Shown: in pieces, positions 1 through 11,389 of the stretch
Layout of the letters: each line of letters opens with the position of its first letter
How positions within the stretch are numbered: position 1 is the first letter of the stretch
NCBI RefSeq assembly: GCF_905163445.1
Contig: NC_053182.1
Span: forward strand, 18,869,501 to 18,933,500
Direction: 5' to 3'
DNA: 64,000 nucleotides
Source: Pararge aegeria
Taxonomy: Eukaryota; Arthropoda; Insecta; Lepidoptera; Nymphalidae
Made by a program: the position numbers and the translations under genes
The notes under the pieces: model-generated
Seen by the model: only the letters and a program-made list of their open reading frames with translations
What the model was told of the DNA's origin: nothing
The model's database searches: none

Positions 1-336
1 TAAACGTAAGCTTATAGAGAAGTCCTATTATAGCATATAGGACTACGTAATCGAAAAAAAAGCTTGGGTGTGAATTACCGCTCTAACCAGGTTGCCCTTC
101 TAATAATTTTAAATGACATTGTCAGATGGTGATAACAAAAAGTAAAAACACCTGGCTAAGTTTGTTGTGGGTTTCTTCTTAGACCAGGACGCGTTTGGAA
201 CCCTCGTAGCTTTAGTTTTAAGTTTACGGATGTGGTTATCGCCATCATCTCACTACCGTGTAATTCTTATGTACGCATCAAAAGTGGCACATATGGACCT
301 ACTTTAATAAAGATATTTTTGACTTTGACTTTGACT
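1..336 (+). mobile_element. LINE-A 3' end, truncated copy at window edge
   Basis: The sequence matches the last codons of ORF2 and the 3' UTR of the long LINE-A copy at 42739-43076. It carries the same run encoding a C-terminus ending AWV followed by a stop, the same GAACCCTCGTAGCTTTAGTTT block, and an AATAAAG-like signal. It ends in repeats of TTGACT rather than poly(A). The element continues upstream beyond the window, so its true 5' extent is unknown. Several point differences show it is an independent insertion, not an assembly duplicate. Confidence 0.9.
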
Positions 337-839
337 TATGTAAGTGTAGACGAATTTAAGCTTAAAATGAATATCAGGTTATTTTTCCATTGTCGTTATG
401 TGTTTTCGTTCGTCGATAACGACGGTACGATTTCGAGTATGTAAGTTTTATACTTGGGGTTCTAGAATAGCTGTTACGACACGACATTCGAATCTCAAAG
501 ACTCTACAGTCAACAGATAACAGCGCGTGTAATTGGTGTAACAGATTTCGTTTGTCGCAAGTACAGATAATGGCAAGTGGCCCACTCGACTCGAGCGTAA
601 TGGAAGATAAAGTTTCCCACACGCGAACGGACAACCGATTTATTGACTCATCAATCTGCTGCGCGCGCTAATTTGTTATGGATATCAGATTGACGCCAGA
701 TTGCCACTTACGTTACTCATTTAGTTTTAAGACTTAATTCTTTTTTTTTCGTCTAGCTTACCCAGATTTTTTTAAGTAGTGTAGGATTAGGTATTACTTA
801 ATTATACCATAACATTATGGTTCAGAAACATGGTCGCTA
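337..839. other. Unassigned unique sequence
   Basis: I recognise no repeat family, coding signature or RNA gene here. Short open frames on both strands show no family motifs. Confidence 0.5.
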
Positions 840-1040
840 ACTATGGGCCTCATAAGAAGGCTCAGAGTCACTGAACGGGCGATGGAGAGAGCTATGCTCG
901 GAGTATCTCCACGTGACCATATCAGAAATGTGGAGATTCGCAGAAGAACTTGAGTTACCGACATAGCTCAACGAGTAGCGAAGCTGAAGTGGGAATGGGC
1001 GGGCAGTCAACTTGGCATGCACTTGGGAGACGGTGTGCGC
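840..1040 (+). mobile_element. LINE-C (RTE-like) C-terminal ORF remnant
   Basis: The frame from 840 reads through a C-terminal reverse-transcriptase tail familiar from lepidopteran RTE-like LINEs: GLIRRLRVTERAMERAMLG, then IRNVEIRRRT, a TGA in place of a sense codon, then VTDIAQRVAKLKWEWAG. The stop and the missing 3' end make it a dead fragment. Related copies lie at 14893, 15555, 16458, 22299, 45693 and 51978. Confidence 0.8.
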
Positions 1041-1398
1041 GCGCATCGTAAGAACTTACTCTCACCATTTTTCCCTAACGTGCCAAAAGAAGTATAACTT
1101 CAAAACCAAAACTATTATAACAAAATAATAGGTAAAAAAATATATATAAATATATAAAGCGGCTTCTGCGTAGATTAACTGTAACATGTCAACGCTCTTT
1201 TTATGTGAAACCTATTATATCTAGCTTTTGAATGATGCGACATAGGACAATAAATCAGATAGGGGTAAATCGGGACGTCCCGCAAGAATCGGGACAGCTG
1301 GCGACACCACTCAAGACACATGAAACCGATTCGAAAGGAACACGGGTTAGCGATGATATAGTTAGGCCAAGTTCATTTCATATTGTAAATTGACGACC

Positions 1399-1840
1399 TC
1401 CTAGGCGCAGTGGTGAGCGCTGGGGACTTATGAGTGGAGGTCCCAGATTCGATTTCAAAGCGCAATTTGAGAATTTATATTTTCTGAATTTTCTCAAGTC
1501 TGGTCTTGTTTCAGCCGTGGCTATTTACCTTCAATATATATATATACTAGCAAACCCCAGCGGCATCTGTCTGGCTGATTTATGAATCTAAACCATCCAG
1601 GGTTCCACCCAAACGCATACCAAAAAATTCTTTCAAAGCGTTCCAGCCGTTTAGGAGGAGTGACATACACACGCACACAAGAAATATATATGTAAGATAT
1701 ATTTATATATATATATCTATTTATATATATGTATATATAACTACTACACCCCTAATAGGATAGCCCTCTACCGACTTACAATGTATCATTACTTGTCACC
1801 AGGTGGAACTGCAGTCAAGGGCCAACCTGTAGTTAAAAAA
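1399..1840 (+). mobile_element. SINE-3 (tRNA-headed) interrupted by a Helitron-like element
   Basis: The head has an A-box-like GCGCAGTGGTGAGCGCT and a B-box-like CAGATTCGATTTC. The body (TTTCTGAATTTTCTCAAGTCTGG, GCCGTGGCTA) follows, and the tail (CACCAGGTGGAACTGCAGTCAAGGGC) resumes after about 1740. The middle is replaced by a TA microsatellite and a CTAG-ended element at 1547-1690. Part of the SINE body is missing. Confidence 0.75.
1547..1690 (-). mobile_element. Non-autonomous Helitron-like element, family 2
   Basis: The minus strand ends with GGCGCTGGGG-like sequence and a terminal CTAG (1547-1550 on the plus strand). It contains the family block for 'ACCCTGGATGGTTTAGATTC' and starts near TTTCTTGTGTGCGTGTG. 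Sister copies are at 6683-6815 and 24958-25110. The CTAG end and AT-rich insertion site fit Helitrons. No Rep/helicase ORF is present. Confidence 0.65.
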
Positions 1841-1867
1841 AATTGCCGGACATAAGAGAGTTTTCAT

Positions 1868-2150
1868 CACAGAATTAAGAACCTACAGAACCCTCATTCA
1901 GCCATGATTGCATGCAGTGCATTGTGTCCAGAAACATTGATAACGCCCCGCGCACTTATCTATTCCCAAATATGTTATGACTCTATGTATCATTCTAGGT
2001 ATGGCTCTAATCGCGGAATGTTGCTAGCTTGCAAACTTTTCCCATTTTATGGTAAACGTTTGGAATATTCGAGGTAAAGTTACTAACCGCCTGTTCGAGA
2101 AACACTACTAAAGTGGAGTGGTTTTTTGATACTTCAATATTAAATAATAA
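1868..2150 (-). mobile_element. MITE-E copy
   Basis: It begins with CACAGAATTAAGAACCTACAG and includes the block TGCATGCAGTGCATTGTGTCC. It ends in the reverse complement of the CACTCCACTTTAGTAGTGTTT block. Family members at 13975 and 37085 show that CACAGAA-type sequence sits at both ends as terminal inverted repeats. There is no coding capacity, and the copy is probably truncated at the right. Confidence 0.65.
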
Positions 2151-2204
2151 TATAAGTTTGGGCAAAATTAAACAAACTCAAACTCGGAGTTATGGTGTAA
2201 AATC

Positions 2205-2305
2205 GTCAAACACTTTCATCCCCTTTTGATAAGGATCAGTTAAGTAGTTTTGACGTGAAAGCGTAACAAACAAACTTACATTGACATTTATAATATTAGT
2301 AGGGA
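2205..2305 (-). mobile_element. Helitron-like family 1, 5'-terminal fragment
   Basis: The reverse complement starts TCCCTACTAATATTATAAAT and continues with TTTGTTTGTTACGCTTTCACG, the same 5' end as the copies at 23284, 31971 and 37859. The CTAG 3' end is missing, so only about 100 bp remain. Confidence 0.65.
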
Positions 2306-2449
2306 AGGGATAGGGATATATGCTATGTATAATATGTGTGTAGTATTAGAATTTGTAAGTAGTTTATTATGATTATTTTGTATATATATGCATTTATATT
2401 TAACACTTAAATTGCAGCACTAACCCGTTCCTTCGTTTTTCCTAACGTC

Positions 2450-2580
2450 AAAGGTTGTCTGGAAGAGATCGCTTGAGTGATAAGACCGCCTTTGCACGCT
2501 CTATTTTATATTCCCAGTTTCATCTGTTTATATGTTTACTTTGTATAAAATGTGTGTTTGCAATAAAGATTTCAAACAAA
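2450..2580 (+). mobile_element. LINE-F 3' end
   Basis: It carries the signature GGAAGAGATCGCTTGAGTGATAAGACCGCC followed by a polyadenylation-like CAATAAAG (family block split here as GGAAGAGATCGC and GATAAGACCGCC). The same 3' UTR occurs at 5745, 37132, 47945, 50380 and 60825. It is non-coding and severely 5' truncated. Confidence 0.7.
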
Positions 2581-3028
2581 CAATTGTTGAAGTTTTCGAG
2601 CCATGATATTCTTCTGCGGCCAGCCTGGCAGAAGATTCCTGCCACTTTACCTTATGATAAGTTAAAGAAGTTCATAAAATGTATAGAATTTACAAAATAT
2701 GACAGACGATCATCCGTATAAAATGACGTATTTGCGGTTACGCCTATGTGACTTTTGTTTAATTGGAACTTATATTAACCTCGGGAAATTAATTGCCCAA
2801 TGTGATCGCGCTCGGAGACGTGATGAAATGTATATATTTTACACTCGTGACTTTAATTTGTGACATCACACTTCGAAGTTAAGTCATCATCGGTCATCGT
2901 TATTGCTGTTATTGACTGAATTTATGACTTGCTAAAATAATAGTTCAGCCAATTATAAATTATAAAAGGAGATAGTGTCAAGGCATTCGAAAAGGCTATT
3001 TATTAATGCATTACATACAAGTTGTTAT
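2581..3028. other. Unassigned unique sequence
   Basis: No recognisable repeat, gene or RNA signature was found. Confidence 0.4.
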
Positions 3029-3295
3029 AAATAAATAAATAAATATACTACGACAATACACACGTCGCCATCTAGCCCCAAAGTAAGCGTAGTTTTTGTT
3101 ATGGGTACTGAGATAGCTGATGGATATTTTTTTATAAATATATAACACATAAATACTTATAATATACAGATAAACACCCAGGCACTAAAAACATTCATGT
3201 TCATCACACAAACATTTTCCAGTTGTGGGAATCGAACCCACGACCTTGGACTGAGAAAGCAGGGTCGCTGCCCACTGCGCCACTCGGCTGTCAAA
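3029..3295 (-). mobile_element. SINE-1, near full length
   Basis: On the minus strand the tRNA-like head (GCCGAGTGGCGCAGTGGGCA, then GGGTTCGATTCCCACAACTGG) leads into the body TGTTTGTGTGATGAACATGA. The 3' block is GGGGCTAGATGGCGATG, with a TATTTATTTATTTA tail. This is the most common SINE in the window. The head has internal A and B boxes but no acceptor-stem complement, so it is not a tRNA gene. Confidence 0.9.
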
Positions 3296-3347
3296 GTATA
3301 ACCCAGTGGTTAGGACTTCGGGTTTCGAACTCAGCCTCTCGAACAGC

Positions 3348-3487
3348 GGCGTGCACTGGGTATCTTACCAGGGTATTTATACAGCAGGAAAATTGCATAA
3401 AACGGCATAAATCCTCCTTTTATACGAGTTATTTATCAATTTTAGGGTATGCAGTGCTTTTGTGCATCTTTGAAGGGCACGCCACTG
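3348..3487. mobile_element. MITE-K, solo copy with GGCGTGCAC terminal inverted repeats
   Basis: The element opens with GCGGCGTGCAC and closes with GGGCACGCCACTGC, which form short terminal inverted repeats. The interior (CATAAAACGGCATAAATCCTCC, split as CATAAAACGGC and ATAAATCCTCC) matches the copy at 58446-58860, which is interrupted by LINE-A. The size of about 140 bp and the lack of coding sequence fit a MITE. Confidence 0.65.
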
Positions 3488-3544
3488 CTCTCGAACCTGT
3501 ATTTTTTTCAGTATTGTGCGTTTTAAGTACCTAATTAAAATATC

Positions 3545-3700
3545 ACATGCTACATGCCTGCAAGTTCTCCGTAATGTTCTGAAAAGCGTGTGAAGCCCAC
3601 CAATCCGCACTGAGCCAGCGGGGTAGACTACGGCCTAACCCTTCTCCGTGCCCTGTAGTGGGCCGGTGATGGGTTCATATGATGATGATAATTGGATGAA
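3545..3700 (+). mobile_element. SINE-2 fragment (3' half)
   Basis: It retains GCCTGCAAGTTCTCCGTAATG, CCACCAATCCGCACTGAGCC, the GTAGTGGGCCGGTGATGGGTT block and a GATGATGAT tail. The tRNA-like head is missing. Confidence 0.75.
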
Positions 3701-4275
3701 AACAGGCGTTACTGCAGGCGAAAAACCATGACATACCATGGACATATTAAACTTCAAATCCTTTTAATAATAACAATCATTAAAACCTTGCAAAAGGATT
3801 AAAGCAGCATGGTGGGTTTTAGCTCATAAACTATATCTAATATACTGATGATGTCTTAGGTTTTATTGTCATAAGCGAAACCCTTATTTGTCAGCACCTA
3901 TTTTCAAAATAAATGCAGAAATCCTACTATATTTTTGTGAATATTTGTGCATTCACAAAAACATATAATAAGTCTAGTGAATATGTAACAACCCTTATTA
4001 ATCGTATCTTACTTAATAATAAATAAGTTTACAAATTATTTATGAAAAAGTTATCGTAAATAAGTAAATAATGAATAAGTTTACAATATATTTATTAAAA
4101 AGTTATCGTTGCTTTAAAGGTTAAGCAGCCCTCAAAGCAACGATCGATTAAGTTACATTAACTATGTTAGTTTGGTTCTTTATTTAAAGTATCGTTTTCT
4201 CTGCTACTCTTCGTTCTTTTCTATTCTTACCCATACTTCGCTTACTTATAGAGGTGAGAGAGAATCTTTATTAGT
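3701..4275. other. Mostly unassigned AT-rich sequence
   Basis: A short block near 3785-3840 (AGCAGCATGGTGGGTTTTAGC) recurs near 19810-19870, so part of it is a low-copy repeat of unknown type. An 80-bp stretch at 4015-4110 contains two copies of AAAAGTTATCG spaced about 65 bp. Nothing coding was recognised. Confidence 0.4.
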
Positions 4276-4445
4276 TGACTTTTGCTAAGCGATTTAGTGT
4301 TGCCGATAACGCGTAGAAACCGATAAGAAGTATTGGTTTAATACTGTCATACTCCTCCAGGTTAGCCCATTTTAAACTGCATCATAACTTACCGCGAGGT
4401 GACATTGCAGTCAAGGGCTAACTTGTATAGAAACTAAAAAAAGAC
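4276..4445 (+). mobile_element. SINE-3 fragment (3' half)
   Basis: It runs from GCTAAGCGATTTAGTGTTGCC through GGTTAGCCCATTTTAAACTGC and GAGGTGACATTGCAGTCAAGG to an A-rich tail. The head is missing. Confidence 0.7.
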
Positions 4446-4830
4446 ATCCCTGATTACTGTGTTCTGTTTGGATTCAGCACTGTTTATGCATCTCTGGTAC
4501 TTACATGATAGCTTTTGAGCTATAAACTGATCATTGTTTCGAACGTACCATTCTAAGAAAACTAGTGGCGTAGCTGTGGTCGTTTCTTAACTGTATGGTA
4601 GCTAACCGGTGGCGTTGCGGCGGCGAGATCAAAGGGCTATTGTGCCCAAGCGCAGCACCCAGCAAAACGCTGCTGACGGGTGTTGTATTGTGCGTAAAGT
4701 TATGCTTTCCATGAGGATTGTGTTTCCTGCTCATTCCACTTCTGTATTTCCTTAAACAGTATTAATTATTGGATGGGATGGCCCTTTGTGGGGTTTCTTT
4801 ATGATCTGTTGATCGGTGATAGCCATCGGC

Positions 4831-4965
4831 ACAGAATCAAGAACATACAGAAAACGTGTACACGAATAGTATTGAAGCATCGAAAACCACTCCACTTTAG
4901 TAGTCTTAGCGAGCAACGCAACCAAAGTGGAGTGTAATTTAGCAGTTGACAGTAATTAGTTTTAC
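4831..4965 (+). mobile_element. MITE-E fragment
   Basis: It starts ACAGAATCAAGAACATACAG and keeps the inner CCACTCCACTTTAGTAGT block, followed by TTAGCAGTTGACAGTAATTA. CACTCCACTTT and AAAGTGGAGTG form a small inverted repeat within it. Confidence 0.6.
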
Positions 4966-4973
4966 GTTTTATA

Positions 4974-5275
4974 TTCAAATTCAAAATTTCTTTATTCATG
5001 TAGGCCTATCACAGGCAGTTATGAAGCGTTCATACATTTATGTTTACATAATTGTAAGGGGAAGGCGATAACTTCGTTCGCCAACTTAAACCTAAAGCTA
5101 CGAGGGTTCCAAACGCGCCCTGGTCTACGAAGAGCCAAAACAAACTTAGCCGGGTAAATATTTTTTTTGTTATTATTATCATCATTAAGCTATGGAGTGA
5201 GAGCAATTCACACCCAAGTTTTTTTATCGTTTAAGTAATCCTTAACATTATAATAGCAAAACATTAGAGAAATAT
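4974..5275 (-). mobile_element. LINE-A-related 3' end
   Basis: The minus strand contains ORF2-terminal codons ending in KKTWV plus a stop. It then has the family 3' UTR (ACTTAGCCGGG reversed, GAGGGTTCCAAACGCG on the plus strand) and a tail of TTGAATTTGAATT type. That tail differs from the TTGACT repeats of the 38706 copy, so it belongs to a sister subfamily. Confidence 0.8.
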
Positions 5276-5744
5276 TCTAAACATTTACAACTAGTTAATT
5301 GTCACAGTTTAGATTTGTAATCTGGATTTCGCCTTATTTTAGTAATAAGATAAACCCTTAACCGAAATAATTTGTAACGCTGATTACTTATAAATAAATA
5401 AAACGAAAAAATAGAAAATAACTTCTGAGCTCTCAAACTTATTGACATGCGCGTCACTGAATGAATTCTGTATGTTCTTAACTCTGTGGCCGTCGGTTTT
5501 GTATTAAAATAAACTACTCCGACATTAACTCAATTCCGATTCACAATGCATACCATGTACAAAGCTAAAAATAAAGTAAGTTTGTGTCTCTATATAAAAA
5601 AGAATTAAAAACTAACTTTTTCCAGCGTCGAAAAGAATGTGTACCGCAACGTAACTTTCCCACCACCATAACAAATGTCTATCTATTCATTTCTATAGAT
5701 TTCTATATTTCCTATGATTCGTAATGTCCACCTCAGTTTGGTTG
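5276..5744. other. Unassigned unique sequence
   Basis: Nothing recognised apart from a short MITE-E-end-like ATTCTGTATGTTCTTAACTC at about 5464-5485. Confidence 0.35.
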
Positions 5745-5860
5745 ACAGAAATCGCTTGTTAGCGATAAGACTGCTAATTGTACAACTTTTATTTAAATGT
5801 GTCGTTTTATGTTATTATATGTTTTTTGGCGTACAATAAAGTAAACTTTATGGCTTCTTT
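5745..5860 (+). mobile_element. LINE-F 3' end
   Basis: It carries GACAGAAATCGC, GCGATAAGACTGC and the ACAATAAAG polyadenylation-like signal, matching the family at 2450 and 47945. Confidence 0.65.
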
Positions 5861-6682
5861 CCTCTCTCCTGGTGGTGTATAGCCTCAAACATTTCAAAAA
5901 TTTACGAGGCGCGCGCACACCATCACAAAAAACTGACACCCTGAAGTTAGCTATGTTCGACAGTGTATACTTTCAATTGTCAGAGTCTGCGGACTCATTC
6001 AGGTGATTTAATTGATTCAATTGTATAACAATCTCAAATTTTAATGTTGAGTGAAACTTGGTTATCCGATAATGAGTCTATTAGTATTCCAAATTTAATT
6101 ACGTTTATTATGTCAATTTCTTTCATTATGGGGAAATATTTTTTTTGGGCTATTTAAATAAACTTTATTTTACTTGATAATACGTTACAATAAAACTTCC
6201 AATGTATTAAATAGTATTGTTAGTGTCGTTTTTTCTACAAACGTAGTATAAGGCGAAAGATAAAATTTTTGAAACGATTTTTATTTTGTTACGCCAAAGA
6301 AGTACAACCTCTAACGCTTATACATAAGTAGTAACACACAAGTTTTTTTTTTAAACGTTTCTACGTTATATTGGCACTATCTTAATAATAAGTAATGCGG
6401 CACGTGGCAGCGTGATACGGAACACTTTTTTGCAAGTTCGACTCGCACTTATCCGGTTTTATATGTACCTAATTAAAATTATTTGCGTATTTAAGTCGCT
6501 CATTGCTTGTTATATCTGATAGCTTATCAGTTGCACAGCATGTTCTCCGAGCCATTGCAAAATCAGCCTTATCTATACCTAGATAAGTGTTATTAGACAA
6601 TTTCTAAATGCTTTAGAAATGTGAAAGAATTATATGACATGATATGTCATATTGTTCATAATGTTCATAATTATTGTTATTC
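5861..6682. other. Unassigned AT-rich sequence
   Basis: No family or coding signature was recognised. Confidence 0.4.
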
Positions 6683-6815
6683 TTATATATATATATATAT
6701 TTCTTGTGTGCGTGTATGTCACTGAACATGAATGAACTTTGGTATGCGTTTGGGTGGCACCCTGGATGGTTTAGATTCACAAATCAGCCCGTCAGATGGC
6801 GCTGGGGTCCGCTAG
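6683..6815 (+). mobile_element. Non-autonomous Helitron-like element, family 2
   Basis: It runs from TTTCTTGTGTGCGTG through TTTGGGTGGCACCCTGGATG to GGCGCTGGGGTCCGCTAG. The terminal CTAG is at 6812-6815. It is slightly deleted relative to the copy at 24958-25110. Confidence 0.7.
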
Positions 6816-6968
6816 TATTCATTTATATTTATAATTTATATAATTATAATTTTTAAGGAATTACATTTATGTATAAATAAAATGAAATTAATAAGTAAGA
6901 ATCATTAATATATATAAAAAGTAATTATGTTTTTTAGTATTATGTATATATATATATATATATGAGTA

Positions 6969-7075
6969 TATTCATCAGTCATCTTTGTAGCCATAACACA
7001 AGCAACGTTTACTTCGGTGCTAGATGGCGATGTGTGTATTATCTTAGGATATTTATTGTGTTATTCATTTATTAA
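6969..7075 (+). mobile_element. SINE-1 3' fragment
   Basis: It begins in the ATTCATCAGTCATC segment and keeps CATAACACAAGC, GGTGCTAGATGGCGATGTGTG and an AT-rich tail. The tRNA-like head is gone. It follows a TA microsatellite. Confidence 0.8.
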
Positions 7076-7352
7076 AACGCGCCAAATACAGTAGATGCCT
7101 TTTCGATTTAAAAAATCTTTAAGGGAGTCAAAGCTCTGTTACCAACATGACACCCTAAATGTTGTTTAAACGCAGTCAAAAAGTGGCACGCGCGACCCCG
7201 TGGGAACCTCGCTATTGGAGGGTGGGTTAACACCCCAACGTAACAATATGGTCGCAATCACCCTCGGTGTTATGCGCTTGGAGATACGTGGGACTATCAG
7301 ATTTAGCTTATAAGTGGTAGCTTAGGGTTATGAATGAACTAAGTACAATCCA

Positions 7353-7560
7353 TGACGGCCGATTGGCGCAGTGGGCAGCGACCCTGCTTTCTGAGTCCAA
7401 GGCCGTGGGTTCGATTCTCACACCTGGACTATTTTGTGTGATAAACATGAGTGTTTAAGTGTATGGATGTTTATTCATATATTATAAGTATTTGTATATT
7501 ATTTTTAAAATTATTCATGAGTTATCTTAGTACCCATAACACAAGCAACGCTTACTAATA
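7353..7560 (+). mobile_element. SINE-1, head and body, 3' end lost
   Basis: The head GACGGCCGATTGGCGCAGTG and B-box region GGGTTCGATTCTCACACC are intact. The copy stops after ACACAAGCAACGCTTAC, before the GGGGCTAGATGG block. Confidence 0.85.
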
Positions 7561-7698
7561 ATGGCGTGCATAAAATTAGGCCACATAATAAAATGCCCTC
7601 ATTTTTTTTTATAATTATTTACTTAGTTTTAAGCAAAATGAAATGCATTTTAGGTAAGTAACATCTTTATTTAAAGCATGACACAAAATTTTTCGAAA

Positions 7699-7749
7699 AG
7701 TTGATGAAATTCGTAAGTTGTTGTCACTTGTTTACGAATTTCATCAACT
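7699..7749. repeat. Perfect 18-bp inverted repeat with 15-nt spacer
   Basis: 7699-7716 and 7732-7749 are exact reverse complements (AGTTGATGAAATTCGTAA on the left arm). The spacer is 7717-7731. I found no flanking duplication, and the surrounding sequence is not an assigned repeat. Confidence 0.85.
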
Positions 7750-7934
7750 GAAAAGTTGCCAAATGAAATTTTTCATTAGTTTTGGACCGAATTTACCTCC
7801 ACTAGTAGGTTTATTGCCTCCTCTAGCTTTGATAGCGCAGAACATCCTTTTACTCATTGATATAATTAGGTTTTTTATCGTTGACTGTGGGATATTTTTC
7901 CACTCCTCGATTTATATTCTCTTATTTCTTTGGT

Positions 7935-8135
7935 CACGTAGAGACAACGACTCCATTGAACGTCTGGTGGTCCAAGGAAGAATCGAGGGCACCAGATCAC
8001 GCGGAAGATCGCCTATGAGATGGGCTGACCAAATAAAGTCTGCAGTGGCTGTCCCCATACAAGAAAGGCAGCTGACAGAGAGGAGTGGCGACGAATCGTG
8101 CCACAACAATTAAGTGACGACCACGACTTCTCTAA
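7935..8135 (+). mobile_element. LINE C-terminal ORF remnant
   Basis: The frame contains SIERLVVQGRIEGTRSRGRS and then PMRWADQIKSAV. This is a C-terminal reverse-transcriptase tail recurrent in lepidopteran LINEs. The upstream part of the 131-codon frame (7718-7930) is unrelated, so the frame is a chance join. No RT core is present. Confidence 0.6.
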
Positions 8136-8150
8136 TAAGAGCGAGCCGAC

Positions 8151-10450
8151 TGAGAAAAGCAATCTAGCGTTCCTGAACTATGTTGCATAGAAACCACGAT
8201 AAAATCTTCATGAAAGAAACCCTAAAATATTTAATTTTAAGTACGCAACGGTTCAACACTAATTGATTAAACAGAGGTTATCGTTTAAATTATATTAATA
8301 TGTTACGGCTCACCACTTGTGTAAAGCTAATAATTTTTCTTACTGCGCTACTGTATAAGTATCGAATTCAATAACATTAATTTATGGAAAATAAAATGAA
8401 CTCGATTTATCCTTATTCCATATAAGTCAATTAGTCACAGATGGATCGATAAACTATGTACATAATTACTCATAATTTAGTCAGTGTTATTTTATAGCTA
8501 GAGAGCTGGTGGGAAAATTGGTATACTTTTTAAAAAAGTGCCTACCAAGTCGTTAAGTGATACTTAAAAGAGCTTCAGACACTGGCTTGAAAATAAAATT
8601 CAAAAAATTCAACTGTGGTTAATGTGAATACGAATTGAAAAGAAAGAAAGAAATATTTTCTACAGCATTTTTAAGTCTGTAACAAGTAAAAGTTAACAAT
8701 TACTAAGTATGGTAGATGTGCCAGTACCAAACGAATTAGGGATAGTTTTTCACTTCGAAATAGTTTTGATGTTTACTACTGTTTTATTATTCGTTGTTAA
8801 GATATATATACGGATAGAAAAATCTTTTAATCAATTTTAGTTGATTTGTCACTCCATATAGAAATCCAAAAACTAGAATGCATCCTTTGCTGACTACTAG
8901 GCTACAGTTATTGAACGCATTTATACCAGATGTGGGATTTTGAGATTCTGATACTAAAGAAAACGCAAAGGCAATGACTAATCGGTATTGAATGACAAGG
9001 GTATAATTTTTTGTAAAAGAGTTTTATGTTTTGTTTTGTTGATCATTCTCACCTACGGTCAAGTGTTTTTGCTCATACAATTTTGAAACATGTCAATTAT
9101 AAAATTTTTGTAATGTTGACCAGCTGGTCAACTATAAGATAACCTAGATAAATTAGGTCCCTTTTGTTAACTAGTTAAAAAATCGTGAAATATAGTAGTC
9201 CAGCTTCAAATTATTTTAAACCCCCAGATAAAATCATTTCAAAAAGCATTCATTATTATTAAGTTTTTTCGTGAAATTTCAAAATGAAAATAATGTTTAT
9301 CCGTCAAACGCGTCCCTTTTTACAATGGCAGCCAAACGTTTAGTAGCACTGACAAACCGTAGTAAAAAGCAATTGTTAGCAATTTTGTTATCTTTTGCTA
9401 GCCGCAATGAGAATCATATGTCATAGTTTCCATAACATATAGCTCAATATTTACACTTAATACTGCAAGTGGTCAACAACAGGAGCCTGGTCAACCACTC
9501 TATATGTTTTGAATACCGTTCGCGTTTATATAGTAGCAAGGTCACCTTGTACGACACCCGCAAAACGGACGACAACTGATCTGCCGTTACCACACGGCAT
9601 TATACATAACTGTCACTCTTAATATAAAATTCTTGCCATCAGCTCATAGACTATAGTGGTACGCAGTGATGAATGTTGAAGATGGTCATTATGTTGTACT
9701 AACTAAAATTTTTTTATGGAATCCTACTTACCGGATTTTGCGCGGAAATTTTGAACCCGCATGTCCATCTACGGATCCCGAGATCCAGTTTCGTTTTCCG
9801 GCTCGTTTTTTCTGTTAGAAAACTCTAGTGCAATAAAGTATGCTATATTAAACGACATAATATATACCTTATCATTATATCAATTTAGTTTTATTTATAG
9901 CAATCGGTTAGTAAATTAGGTGAAACCGAAAAACAAATACATCAATAAATAATACTTATTGTTTTAATCCTGCACGTAATCGCTGTTAAATCTTTGAATA
10001 ATTAAACATTTACACGACCAAGGTCCTACCTAAGTACAAAACAGCATTCCAAAAGTGAAGCAAACACGGTGAAATTTATGCGTTTTACACCTTTATGTCA
10101 GTTGTAATAAAGCATAATGTCCTTTGAATAAATATGTATTAAATTATGTAAAGATAGTTTACTATATGTATCCCATCTAGATAACAGTTTAGCGAATTGA
10201 TATGGATATCAGGTGGATTAAAATCGGTTGGATATTCGAGTGATAACGATCTAGAGATAAGCTAGCACTGATACCGGATTTAAAATTGAAACTCAAGTAC
10301 AGCTACAGGGTACTTGTAATACTGGTTCATCCGAAAAAAAATAGTATGTATAAAAAAAAATACTTATAAAATTTCTTAATACATTCACGTCTTTTAATTC
10401 TCGTTTATAGTTGACTAAGTAGCTTGAATAAGTTAAGCCTATTTTAAAGA
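8151..10450. other. Long stretch of mostly unassigned sequence
   Basis: Two short pieces near 8645-8700 (TTTTCTACAGCATTTTTAAGTC) and 9525-9560 (TATAGTAGCAAGGTC) resemble a repeat also seen at 26210-26337, 34280-34380 and 53420-53450. I could not define its ends. Nothing coding was recognised. Confidence 0.4.
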
Positions 10451-10452
10451 TT

Positions 10453-10712
10453 AATTCAAATTCAAATTTAAAAAATCTGTAATCAAGTAAACTTAGAATT
10501 CTTCATTCACCACAGGTACGTATGAAGCATTCACGCATATATGTTTCCATTATTTTGATAACTACATTCGTTAACTTAAAACTATAGCTATTAGGGGTCT
10601 TATTCTCTAAACGCCCTGGTCTAAAAGAGCCCCCAATAAACTTGTCTGCTTTTTTTCTTTCCACCATCTCACAGTCAATTAATATTGGGATGTGAGTTAA
10701 AGCAATTCATTT
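10453..10712 (-). mobile_element. LINE-A-related 3' end, diverged
   Basis: The order of blocks matches LINE-A reversed: a TTCAAATTC tail, ATGAAGCATTCACGCATA, a degraded AGCTATTAGGGGTC, CGCCCTGGTCTAAAAGAGCC, then CACCATCTCACA. It is more diverged than the other copies and so probably older. Confidence 0.7.
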
Positions 10713-11389
10713 TTTTTTTAATTAAAAAGTTTAGTGACTTTTTTCTAAAAAATATGTACGAAAAAGGTACTGGGTAAATAGATCGAAACAACTTCTTGAA
10801 AACAAAATATAATATCAACGCTTTTCTTAAATCGTCATCAATGGAATTAAAAGATAAGTAAGTATATAGTTTTGATACTATAGCAAAAACAATATAACAT
10901 AATTATTTACACTTGTGACTTGCAATATAGGATCTCAATCTAACGCATTTTAAAGATTTTATTTTAGGCTAACACAATGTTCTTCAAGAGATAACTTGAT
11001 GCTTATAAATTTTGCAAACTTTTTCTTTTTTTGTTTTTTTTCATATTTTCTCATAATTTTAACCTTCCCTAAACTTGCACTAATATTTAAGACCTAATTT
11101 AGCCAAATCTGTTCAGCCGTTCACTAGTTTTACTGAGACTAACGAACAGCAATTTATTTTTACAAAAAGAAAATTATTTATTTGTTTATTATTTTTTTTT
11201 CTATATATTTATATATTTATATATTTAGACAGATGAACAAGTAACTGCAAAAAAGTAACGGTAGACTGATATGATATAAGCTGTACGTAGTGCTTTTTGT
11301 GTAGCAGTAGTAGTGCGTTTTGTGGCAAAGATCGTCCGGGGAAGTACTACAACCATGCTTATTGATGCCGCCAAGCAGCATTTAGACAG

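Noticed and set aside
7640..7665. Ratchet-type splice site (TTTTAG|GTAAGT)
   Set aside because: The upstream 20 bp are A-rich with no pyrimidine tract, so it is likely chance.
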